Part shown: positions 1 to 8,063 of the stretch, one piece after another
Numbering within the stretch: the first letter of the stretch is position 1
Layout: every line of letters begins with the position of its first letter
NCBI GenBank assembly: GCA_026196795.1
Contig: JAPHUE010000136.1
Location: 1 to 32,740 of the forward strand
DNA length: 32,740 bases
From: Sedimenticola sp.
GTDB lineage: Bacteria > Pseudomonadota > Gammaproteobacteria > Chromatiales > Chromatiaceae
Reading direction: 5' to 3'
Notes under the pieces: model-generated
Database searches by the model: none
The model's input: the letters and a program-made list of their open reading frames with translations, nothing else
What the model was told of the DNA's origin: nothing
Program-made: the position numbers and the translations under genes

Positions 1-172
1 GACTGTTACTCCTGGTTACTGCTTTAGCCCTCTAGTCTGCAAGGGAATGGGAGTGAGATCAACTTGGGGAAAGTAGGGAATAGGGCGTGATTGAACTCTG
101 CAGCGCTATAGCTGTTGTAGCGATGGCGTACGTTTTGGAGAAATTGTTCAAATCAATAGCTATGAGGGCCCG

Positions 173-484
173 TTAGTTTATCCGGCCTGTGAGGTAACGC
201 TCACCGGTAAAGTGAGTGAATAGTTGGTTGATATAGGGGTGTTCGATAGGTAGGTGGCTTTCGTCTGGCTCCAGGTTGCACTGGGCAACATAGGTTTCCT
301 GCTCAGAGCCATCGACCAACACCCGATACCAGGGTTCATCTTTTGGTGGACGGCTTTTAGCCATCATCTCATACCACTCATTAGAGAGCTGAAACTCGGC
401 ATCTACATCGTAGACCACGCCGCGATAGTCAAACAGCTTGTGGTGTACCAGTTGTCCAACATTCAGTTTTGCCTGTTTCATCAT
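173..484 (-). CDS. hspQ: Heat shock protein HspQ / hemimethylated-DNA-binding (YccV-like) family
   Basis: 103 aa ORF with the family pattern 'VGQLVHHKLFDYRGVVYDVDAEF...KDEPWYRVLVDGSEQETYVAQCNLEPDES...P.HP.....F'. Confidence 0.9.
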   Translation of the reverse strand: MMKQAKLNVGQLVHHKLFDYRGVVYDVDAEFQLSNEWYEMMAKSRPPKDEPWYRVLVDGSEQETYVAQCNLEPDESHLPIEHPYINQLFTHFTGERYLTGRIN

Positions 485-566
485 ATCTACCTGCTATTTG
501 AGTCTGCCTTTTTATGGGCCCTTAATCTCTATGACCCTGATTCAAGCTGTTCTGTTTCATATCGCC

Positions 567-1970
567 TTAATCTTTTTCTGAAGGGTCAGAGTGAATGCCT
601 CGGTGGGTCAGTAGTCGAGGATCAAGCCATTTTTCCAGCTCATCACGGCTGAGACCGGTCTGCTCCTGCGCTACATCGATAACACTACGCTCTTCCTCAT
701 AGGCCTGCTTGCAGATCTCGGCGGCCTTCTGATAGCCGACTATCGGGTTCAGTGCCGTGACTAATATGGGATTAAGTGACAGCGCTTGCCGCATCTTCTT
801 CTCATTGACTTTGAAGTCGGCGATGCTCTTCTCTGCTAGTAATATTGATCCATTACTCAATAGTTCAATACTTTGCAGCAGATTGTAGGCAATGAGCGGC
901 AACATGGTATTGAGTTGAAAATTGCTCGACTGACCGGCCATAGCAATAGTGGTGTCATTGCCGATCACCTGTGCGGCAACCATCATGATCGCCTCGGGTA
1001 TCACCGGGTTGACCTTGCCTGGCATGATACTGGAGCCTGGTTGCAGAGCCGTGAGTGAGATCTCACCTAGTCCAGCAATTGGTCCACTGTTCATCCAGCG
1101 CAGGTCATTGGCAATCTTGTGCAACCCCTGCGCCGTTGTTCGTAGTTGCCCTGACAGTTCAACGGCCGTGCTTTGATTGCTTAGGTCCGTGATAAGTGCG
1201 GTGGGAACGCAGAGTACAAGGCCGGTCTGTTGAGAAAGACACTGAGCGATTCGCGTTGCAAAGTCAGGGTGCGCATTAATGCCGGTACCTACCGCTGTTC
1301 CTCCGAGCATCAGTTGATGCAGGCGTATCTCGGTATCCTGAATGCGTGCGATATTTTCTCTGATCAGATTAGCCCAGGCGGATAGCTCCTGGCTCATGCG
1401 AATTGGCATGGCATCCATCAGGTGCGTTCGCCCTGTCTTGCAGATGGCATCCATAGAGGCAATACGTTGCATGATCGTACCGGCGACAGTTTCCAGTGCG
1501 GGGATGAGTTGTTCTTTTAGGGCTATCGCCGCACAGAGGTGGATCATGCTGGGTATGACGTCATTGCTGCTCTGGCAGAGATTGACATGATCATTGGGAT
1601 GAACCTCAACACCTTGCTTACTCGCCAGGTTGGCAATCACTTCGTTGATGTTCATATTGGTGCTGGTGGCAGAGCCGGTCTGGAAAACATCAACCGGGAA
1701 CTGTGCCATAGGCAGGTCGTTTAGCAGGGTGTCGGCGGCATGGATGATGGCAGCTGCCTTATCGGGAGCCAGCAGTTTAAGATCACGGTTGACCTCGGCG
1801 GCGGCCTTTTTGATCACAATGCCGGCATGGATAAATCGCTTGGGTAAGCTAATACCACTGATCGGAAAGTTGTTAATGGCGCGTTGGGTCTGCGCGCCAT
1901 AGAGAGCATCAGCAGACACATTCAATTCACCCATGCTGTCCTTTTCGGTACGATAAGCAGTCTCTCTCAT
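567..1970 (-). CDS. fumC: Class II fumarate hydratase
   Basis: 467 aa ORF; fumarase/aspartase signature 'GSSIMPGKVNP', 'TGSATSTNMNINEVIA', 'GGTAVGTGINAHPDFA'. Confidence 0.93.
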   Translation of the reverse strand: MRETAYRTEKDSMGELNVSADALYGAQTQRAINNFPISGISLPKRFIHAGIVIKKAAAEVNRDLKLLAPDKAAAIIHAADTLLNDLPMAQFPVDVFQTGSATSTNMNINEVIANLASKQGVEVHPNDHVNLCQSSNDVIPSMIHLCAAIALKEQLIPALETVAGTIMQRIASMDAICKTGRTHLMDAMPIRMSQELSAWANLIRENIARIQDTEIRLHQLMLGGTAVGTGINAHPDFATRIAQCLSQQTGLVLCVPTALITDLSNQSTAVELSGQLRTTAQGLHKIANDLRWMNSGPIAGLGEISLTALQPGSSIMPGKVNPVIPEAIMMVAAQVIGNDTTIAMAGQSSNFQLNTMLPLIAYNLLQSIELLSNGSILLAEKSIADFKVNEKKMRQALSLNPILVTALNPIVGYQKAAEICKQAYEEERSVIDVAQEQTGLSRDELEKWLDPRLLTHRGIHSDPSEKD

Positions 1971-2058
1971 GCGACGAACCTCGCGTAGTTAGATCGGATG
2001 AAATGAGTATGAACCGAAACTGGATAAAAAGCACAAAACGATGGATTTAAGGGTAACC

Positions 2059-2097
2059 CAACTGATCATCACTCACCTAAGCCGCGATGATCAGTTG
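2059..2097. repeat. 12-bp perfect inverted repeat (CAACTGATCATC / GATGATCAGTTG) in the amidase-fumC intergenic region
   Basis: Arms 2059-2070 and 2086-2097 with a 15-nt loop, downstream of the amidase stop; no clear T-run on either side. Confidence 0.6.
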
Positions 2098-2138
2098 AGT
2101 ATGGAAGCGCTTATTAGTTAAAAGTTCACTGGATTGGA

Positions 2139-3686
2139 TTACTCACCTGTTGAGAGATGGGGTGCCGGAAGTTTTTCAAAAAGCGATTCAATTGAAAGTG
2201 CAATAGCTAGTATTTGTTCATCGCTATCGGCGGGTCCATCCAGTTCCAACCCTATCGGTAGACCCGAAGAGGTCATTCCGATCGGAAGCGTGATGCCCGG
2301 AATTCCAGCATTACTACTAGGGTCAGTGTTATGGATGTATGTTTGGAATGTCGGGACCTGTTGGCCATTCAAGTCAACTGTCTTTGCACTGATAGCTGTG
2401 CGTCTTGCCGGTAGCAGGGTAGTTGGGAAGAGCATACCGTCAAGATTATTTTTTGCAAAATACTCTTGGTAGAGCGTTTGAAGTTTCGCCCTGTGTTCGC
2501 CGACTGCTTCCTGGTAAACCTGAGTGGGTATGGCATCATCTTCGGTGCCGATTTTGCCGTCTTTTCCCAGGGCTAACTCGCCCAGGACAAATTTCACGTC
2601 CGGACTGGCAAGTTGTTTTATTACATCAGAAAATGCTATTTGAGCCTGACTCTTATCAAGATACTTTGGAATGTCACGCAGCACTTCGTAGATAGCTAAT
2701 GGAAACCCAATCTTTTCATTGAGTTCATGAAGTCCAGGAAGATCAGCGGCCACTAAAGTAACCCCCTGTTCCTTTAGTCGGTTGAGTGCTTCCTCAATAA
2801 CTGGACGGCTAGTGTTGTCCAAGTTCTGATAGAAGTAGTCGCGGGGCACGCCTAATCGTACGGTCTTTAGATCGGCAGGCTCAATCTGGGTTGGGCCATC
2901 GGTTATAATACCATTGATAAGAATGGTATCTTCGACTGTGCGGGTGATGGGGCCGGCGGTGTCGCGGGTATGAGAGATGGGAACAATGCCTGCCTGAGAA
3001 TAACGGCCAACTGTGGGTCTGAATCCAACGGTACCAGTCAAGGCAGGCGGTATTCTTACCGATCCTCCCGTGTCGGTACCTAAGCCGGCAGGGGCCATTC
3101 TTGCGGCGATTGCTGCAGCCGTGCCGCCACTACTGCCTCCTGGAGTCATCAGGGCATTGTAGGGATTGCCGACTGATCCAAAATGGGTGTTGTCACTGGT
3201 AATCCCAAATGCCAATTCGTGCATGTTGTTTTTACCCAGAATGAAGGCACCTGCATCAATCAGTTTATCGACGACAGGGGCATGCTGTCCTGGGTAGTTG
3301 TTCAGTAGGCCCGGTGTGCCCGCCGTAGTTGGCCAGCCAATGGCATCAATATTATCTTTCAGAACAAGCGGGATACCATGCAATGGAGGTAGTGGTCTTC
3401 CTGAAGCGGTGATCCGGTCTGCCTGCCGTGCTTTTTCGAGCGCACGATTTTTGTCGAGCGTAATGAAGGCGTTCAACTGTTTGTTCGCTTCTATACGGCG
3501 ATACAGTGCTTGAGTGAGCTGGGTGCTAGTGATTTCTTTGCGGCGGATCTTCTCTGCGGCTTCTGTAACAGAGAGTTCAATCAGTACGTGGTCGGTAGTC
3601 GGGACGGTATTGGCTGCCAGTGTAGTGCCAATGCTGGAGATGCATACCGCGACCAAGGATAACAGTGTGTATGGCTGTGAGTTCAT
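2139..3686 (-). CDS. Amidase signature family protein, probably exported (signal peptide-like N-terminus)
   Basis: 'LVLKDNIDA', 'GGSSGGTAAAIAARMAPAGLGTDTGGSVRIPPALTGTVGFRPT' give the Lys/cis-Ser/Ser amidase signature; start at 3686 preferred over the ORF start at 3755 because of a GGAGGC-type RBS and an N-terminus MNSQPYTLLSLVAVCISSIGTTLAA. Confidence 0.88.
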   Translation of the reverse strand: MNSQPYTLLSLVAVCISSIGTTLAANTVPTTDHVLIELSVTEAAEKIRRKEITSTQLTQALYRRIEANKQLNAFITLDKNRALEKARQADRITASGRPLPPLHGIPLVLKDNIDAIGWPTTAGTPGLLNNYPGQHAPVVDKLIDAGAFILGKNNMHELAFGITSDNTHFGSVGNPYNALMTPGGSSGGTAAAIAARMAPAGLGTDTGGSVRIPPALTGTVGFRPTVGRYSQAGIVPISHTRDTAGPITRTVEDTILINGIITDGPTQIEPADLKTVRLGVPRDYFYQNLDNTSRPVIEEALNRLKEQGVTLVAADLPGLHELNEKIGFPLAIYEVLRDIPKYLDKSQAQIAFSDVIKQLASPDVKFVLGELALGKDGKIGTEDDAIPTQVYQEAVGEHRAKLQTLYQEYFAKNNLDGMLFPTTLLPARRTAISAKTVDLNGQQVPTFQTYIHNTDPSSNAGIPGITLPIGMTSSGLPIGLELDGPADSDEQILAIALSIESLFEKLPAPHLSTGE

Positions 3687-3766
3687 TATCGCCTCCTTTT
3701 TATAATTTGAGAGGCTTTTAGTTTCGTATGTATTGAGGGGAGAGGGTATCGACAAGATTGTTGATG

Positions 3767-4528
3767 TCAGCTAAACGTAGCACTGGAAACCCTACGCACA
3801 AGTTCGGTCCTATTGCTGACCTCAAGTTTCTGAAACAGGCGGTTAATATGCGTGCGAACAGTGGAGAATGAGATCCCTAGTTCACGTGCGATGACCTTGT
3901 CAGGACTGCCATTGATAATCCCCAGTAAAACATCATTCTCCCGAGCTGTTATTTGAGTCGCGATGGAATCAACAAGGATTGACTGAATTGGCGATGAAGT
4001 CTCATCTTTCAGTGTCTTAATATTACGCATGGCATTGATGAAGCAGGGTTTAATAAGATCCAGAAGTGCAATCTCGTCACTGGAAAAGTCGGGACGATTT
4101 TTAGCACGCCAAATCCGGATGTCGCCAATGTTTACGGTATGGTCGTGCGCATACAGATTTATACCGTAATGTAGGCCGTCGCGTTTAAGGAAGTCATTAT
4201 AAAACTCTGTTTTAACGAGTGTTTTTTGTGGCATGACGGCGCGTACGGGAACCGTAGATTGATATCGCTGAAGTTTATGCGTGATAGGGTCGTGATGTTG
4301 AAAATAGTGTTCATAGTTTTGTAGGTTAGCTGCATCCATGTTGATCGATACACGCTCCCGAAAACAGCTTCTTTGCTGGTCCCAGATAAAAGATGCGTAA
4401 TAATCTGCATCAAGTAATTCAAGTAGGTCATATCCCACCTGCTGCCTTACTTCTGAGCAATCATGGCTTAGAGTGAGGTGTTCTATTGCCTTGGAGAGCT
4501 GCTGCATTTTTTGTTGAGACAACCACAT
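3767..4528 (-). CDS. LuxR-family transcriptional regulator (C-terminal LuxR HTH, N-terminal GAF/autoinducer-like sensor domain)
   Basis: C-terminal 'ITARENDVLLGIINGSPDKVIARELGISFSTVRTHINRLFQKLEVSNRTELVRRV' is a typical LuxR HTH. Confidence 0.88.
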   Translation of the reverse strand: MWLSQQKMQQLSKAIEHLTLSHDCSEVRQQVGYDLLELLDADYYASFIWDQQRSCFRERVSINMDAANLQNYEHYFQHHDPITHKLQRYQSTVPVRAVMPQKTLVKTEFYNDFLKRDGLHYGINLYAHDHTVNIGDIRIWRAKNRPDFSSDEIALLDLIKPCFINAMRNIKTLKDETSSPIQSILVDSIATQITARENDVLLGIINGSPDKVIARELGISFSTVRTHINRLFQKLEVSNRTELVRRVSSATFS

Positions 4529-4606
4529 GGCTAAAATCCTGTTACTTGATGGTAGGCTGATGGAAATACACGCAACCTGTCTTCGTTTATAACGCTCTCA
4601 ATGGGA

Positions 4607-4681
4607 ATGAGCAACGATAATCTTCAGTGATTACACTTATAAACATGATGGTATTTGGCCGTGTAATCACCGATTGCTCAT
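4607..4681. promoter_or_regulatory. Nested inverted repeat: ATGAGCAA(4607-4614)...GTGATTACAC(4627-4636)...GTGTAATCAC(4661-4670)...TTGCTCAT(4674-4681)
   Basis: Read directly; inner 10-bp arms and outer 8-bp arms are perfect complements; lies in the divergent LuxR/DUF4863 intergenic region. Confidence 0.6.
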
Positions 4682-4783
4682 AAAAACACATATTATTTAT
4701 GGTTGATTTAAGCAAGCTGTTATCGTGTCACTAAACAGGTTATTCTGATTATTACTGACACAAAAATTAAGGAGCCAGTGCAT

Positions 4784-5248
4784 ATGAATGTCGAACAATT
4801 TCAGCAGTTGCTCAAGCCGCTTACTGATATGGTTTCACAGATGCCTATCGATAAAGCGCTTGAAGGTGCACTAACGGCGAAGTATCCACCCGGAAACGAG
4901 TTATTTGAGTCGATCGATAAGGCCTGCCATGAAGCCATTAAGGCCGGTTGGATGTGTGCGCAAGGTGATGAGGGAAGGCGCTTTGGCCGGGTGATTGAAC
5001 CTGCAGATGAAACCGGTCAATTGAGTGTTGATGTGGTGGACCTGATCGATATTGCGGGCCCCCATCATCGCCATCCGTTAGGTGAAGTCTGTATGGTGCT
5101 ACCGATTACAGAGGGCGCTTTGTTTGATGGAAAACCTCGTGGCTGGTGTGTTTATCCGCCAGAGTCGCAGCATCGACCAACGGTAACGAATGGACAGGCG
5201 TTGGTTCTCTATTTATTACCAGAAGGGCAGATTGATTTTACCCGTTAA
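4784..5248 (+). CDS. DUF4863 / 4-hydroxylaminobenzoate lyase-like (PnbB-like) protein
   Basis: Cupin-like metal motif region 'DIAGPHHRHPLGEVCMVLPITEGALFDGKPRGWCVYPPESQHRPTVTNGQALVLYLLPEGQIDF' resembles this family; ATG 4784 has an AAGGAG RBS. Confidence 0.65.
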   Translation: MNVEQFQQLLKPLTDMVSQMPIDKALEGALTAKYPPGNELFESIDKACHEAIKAGWMCAQGDEGRRFGRVIEPADETGQLSVDVVDLIDIAGPHHRHPLGEVCMVLPITEGALFDGKPRGWCVYPPESQHRPTVTNGQALVLYLLPEGQIDFTR

Positions 5249-5276
5249 TCCAATAGTAAAGTCTGGATGCTAATGC

Positions 5277-5308
5277 TGTCATAACGATGCACTCGTATCG
5301 TTATGACA
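5277..5308. terminator. 12-bp perfect stem-loop between convergent genes (candidate bidirectional terminator)
   Basis: TGTCATAACGAT (5277-5288) GCACTCGT ATCGTTATGACA (5297-5308); overlaps the stop of the minus-strand gene; no strong T-run. Confidence 0.5.
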
Positions 5309-5861
5309 CATCTATCTGTACAGGCGGATTATAGAGCGGGTATAAGTGCTCCTCTTCCGTTTTTATCCGCTCGACTAATGCACTGCCTATCTGTTGCAGG
5401 TCGGGCATGAAATCCCTCTCCATCGCATCATTCCAGGGCCATATGTTATAGCGATCTATAAACTGGTTGACTGCTTTACCAATATGGCGCATCTCTCTAC
5501 GCATGGTTTTGATTGTTTCGCAGTTATCCGTATCCTTGGAGATAGTACGGTTCAGGTAAACATAAAGTTTTACGTTTTCCAGCATAATATGTTGATGAAA
5601 AAGAGACTTAAATTGAGCCAGTTCATTACACACTTCCCGAAAACGCTGTTCCTTAGCTTTCTTTTCAATCCGCATATAGTGCATCAAAAGGGATTGATGG
5701 TCATCTTTTAGTAAATCTACAAGGTCGGGATCATAAGAGATGGTGGTGTTGGGCGCGGTTGTATCTCCGCAAGCGATGCGTTTCTTTTTCGGTTTTCTTT
5801 TGAAGAAGCTAAACATTGTTTGATTAAGTGGTTGCAGTGAATTTCTTGGTTTTATATTCAC
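5301..5861 (-). CDS. Hemerythrin HHE cation-binding domain protein
   Basis: Spaced His/Glu: 'DDHQSLLMHYMRIEKKAKE', 'FHQHIMLENVKLYVYL', 'MRHIGKAVNQF', 'EEEHLYPLY'; start uncertain (GTG 5861 or ATG 5816). Confidence 0.7.
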   Translation of the reverse strand: MNIKPRNSLQPLNQTMFSFFKRKPKKKRIACGDTTAPNTTISYDPDLVDLLKDDHQSLLMHYMRIEKKAKEQRFREVCNELAQFKSLFHQHIMLENVKLYVYLNRTISKDTDNCETIKTMRREMRHIGKAVNQFIDRYNIWPWNDAMERDFMPDLQQIGSALVERIKTEEEHLYPLYNPPVQIDVS

Positions 5862-6010
5862 CGTCCCTGATATAAAGTCGTGAGAGTTTATACCATGTTA
5901 TGAGTATCACGCTTCCCTTGGGGACTATATTTCACTGCGTGAACAATAAAATGTGAACTGGTTCTTGCTCTTCTTCTTCGTAATGCAGGGATATTCTGAT
6001 TGGATTGATT

Positions 6011-6442
6011 CTATATTAATAGAAGCTTCTTCAGCTTGACTGTCTTTTTCAGCAGGTCGGCCAGTGTGTAGTTGTCCAATACCTGATAGAACGCCGTCGT
6101 CGATTCTTCCAGCATAGCCTTCAATTGACAGGCTGTTTCAATACGACACTCTGTGCTATCTGTGGTAAAGCAGGATGTCAACACGGTGCCCTGTTCCGTT
6201 CCTCGAATTAATTCACCGATTTTTATGTCATGGGGATCAAGTGCCAGGTAAAAGCCTCCGCCTTTTCCACGCACCGTCTCCACATAACCCTGCTGGCCTA
6301 AGTGATAAACCACCTTCATTAAGTGATTTTTAGAAATGGCATAGGTATCGGCCAATTCTCCAATGGTGGCCATTTCTCCTGGCCGGAGCCCAATATAAAT
6401 AAGTACTCGGATGGTATAGTCTGAAAACGTGGTTAGGCGCAT
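6011..6442 (-). CDS. nsrR: Rrf2-family transcriptional regulator, NsrR-type
   Basis: 'MRLTTFSDYTIRVLIYIGL...ISKNHLMKVVYHLGQQGYVETVRGKGGGFYLA' plus three cysteines 'TSCFTTDSTECRIETACQLKAML'; ATG at 6442 preferred over GTG 6454. Confidence 0.82.
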   Translation of the reverse strand: MRLTTFSDYTIRVLIYIGLRPGEMATIGELADTYAISKNHLMKVVYHLGQQGYVETVRGKGGGFYLALDPHDIKIGELIRGTEQGTVLTSCFTTDSTECRIETACQLKAMLEESTTAFYQVLDNYTLADLLKKTVKLKKLLLI

Positions 6443-6463
6443 GTTATATCCCACTACATAAAG

Positions 6464-6532
6464 AAGTATATAATATATTGATTATATGTTATTCGCATGG
6501 TATATAAACAAGTATATTAAATAATGATTATA
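6464..6532. promoter_or_regulatory. Two 23-bp imperfect direct repeats (20/23 identical) in the divergent nsrR/reductase promoter region
   Basis: AAGTATATAATATATTGATTATA (6464-6486) and AAGTATATTAAATAATGATTATA (6510-6532), 46 bp start to start. Confidence 0.6.
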
Positions 6533-6566
6533 GGATGCTATCATATTTAGCAGAGGAGTGTCAGTT

Positions 6567-7316
6567 ATGCCTAGTCCCCGACATACCGTAATATTGATGA
6601 AGAAGCGAACACTCGCTCCGGGAACAGTTGAACTCACCTATCAGCGTGAAGATGATGGTGTGATCAGTTATCTGCCGGGTCAGTTTTTTTCTCTTGATTT
6701 TAAATATAAAGGTGAAGAGAAGAGCCGGAGTTATAGTGCAGTCGGTCGTGTTGATGATCTAAGAAACAACCGGGAGTTTAGTTTTGCAATTACTGCTGTG
6801 CCGAATGGTGCAGCATCAGAATACTTTATGAATACCAAACCCGGTGAGTCTGCAAAAATGAGTGGGCCCTTCGGGGCTCTCACGCTTCCCCGGACAGATC
6901 CGGAACGCTACATTTTTATTGCAACAGGGACAGGCGTTGCCCCATACAGGGCTATGTTACCTGACCTTGAGCGACGTATGCAGCAGAATACTGACCTGCA
7001 AATTTCTTTGGTAATGGGTGTTAGGACACCTGAAGAGCTGATCTATGGTGATGAGTTCATTGCTTTGGAAAAAGAGTATGCAAACTTCAGTTTTCACGCT
7101 TGTTACAGCCGCAAGATGCCGGCGTCACCAGCGGGTCATGAAAAGCCGGGGAGGGTCAACGTGATGTTTGAAGCCCTCAAGCCTGATTCAGCAAAAGATA
7201 TGGTCTACCTGTGTGGTAACCCTTCTATGGTAGATGATTCAGTCACCTGGTTTACTGAATTGGAATTCACGGCTAAAAATTTGAAGCGGGAGAAGTATAA
7301 ATTTTCAACTTTTTGA
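6567..7316 (+). CDS. FAD/NAD(P)-binding oxidoreductase, ferredoxin--NADP reductase-like
   Basis: 'LPGQFFSLDF...EEKSRSYSAVG' FAD motif, 'GPFGALTLP', 'FIATGTGVAPYRAMLPDL', 'VYLCGNPSMVDD' NAD motifs; ATG 6567 preceded by GAGGAG. Confidence 0.85.
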   Translation: MPSPRHTVILMKKRTLAPGTVELTYQREDDGVISYLPGQFFSLDFKYKGEEKSRSYSAVGRVDDLRNNREFSFAITAVPNGAASEYFMNTKPGESAKMSGPFGALTLPRTDPERYIFIATGTGVAPYRAMLPDLERRMQQNTDLQISLVMGVRTPEELIYGDEFIALEKEYANFSFHACYSRKMPASPAGHEKPGRVNVMFEALKPDSAKDMVYLCGNPSMVDDSVTWFTELEFTAKNLKREKYKFSTF

Positions 7317-7595
7317 TTCAGAAGGGCTGTTGTAATTGTGGTTACTGGATGCTTTTTCCGGGTCATCGGTTTTGTGAAGCATGTGGCGGGTTAGAATGAA
7401 GAGTAGAAAGGATTCGTAAATTGCCGCCGTTAATATCACGCCCATGGTAATCCAAACGGTTACTTCGGTAGAGAGATAGGACATACTGTGTAGCAGATAG
7501 ATAGGTGTCAGTATGATCAGTGACACCGCCAACGAAACCCAAAGCATGTGGTAGCTATAAGGCAACCCCTTTCTACGGATAATGTAGTCTTTCAT
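7305..7595 (-). CDS. Small two-TM membrane protein of unknown function
   Basis: 'YHMLWVSLAVSLIILTPIYLLHS' and 'VTVWITMGVILTAAIYESFLLFILT'; start 7595 with upstream GGGAG; 3' end overlaps the convergent reductase by 12 nt. Confidence 0.6.
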   Translation of the reverse strand: MKDYIIRRKGLPYSYHMLWVSLAVSLIILTPIYLLHSMSYLSTEVTVWITMGVILTAAIYESFLLFILTRHMLHKTDDPEKASSNHNYNSPSESKS

Positions 7596-7847
7596 CTCAA
7601 CAACTCCCTTGTTTGATGTTAAACCACACAAAAAACCTGCCAATGTGATAACTAATGTATATAGCCTTTTCTTGTGGAAATACAAGTTTATAGGGGTATT
7701 GGCCTATTAATGGTGTAGAAATAGGCGGATGAGCGCTTATTGCACGTAGCCTATTGCTTGAAAGTGTGGGTCAGTTGATGATTATCTACTATTAATAACA
7801 ATGAGTTAATACTCATGCCTTTTGATTACACGTACTGTTTCACCTGA

Positions 7848-7863
7848 TCAGTTATATAACTGA
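7848..7863. promoter_or_regulatory. 16-bp perfect palindrome TCAGTTATATAACTGA
   Basis: Read directly; about 200 bp upstream of the chemotaxis receptor gene. Confidence 0.45.
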
Positions 7864-8063
7864 AACCTGTTAGATATTTTCAAGGTTTAAACGAGCTCTT
7901 AAATACTCACTAAAAAAAAGTAAAGGTTTACACATACCTGACGATTACTTAGTACATCACATGTCCTAATCTTTAGATAAGATGACTCCAGAGTGACATT
8001 TCTGAGCATCGAACTTATCGCACAGCATGGAGTGCACCGCGTAGTATTTAAACGGGTATTTTT

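Noticed and set aside
254-652. 132-aa plus-strand ORF
   Set aside because: Antisense to hspQ and the 3' end of fumC; low-complexity translation with no recognisable family.
4701-4716. TTGATTTAAGCAA as an FNR-type box
   Set aside because: The second half-site does not match TTGATNNNNATCAA at the required spacing.
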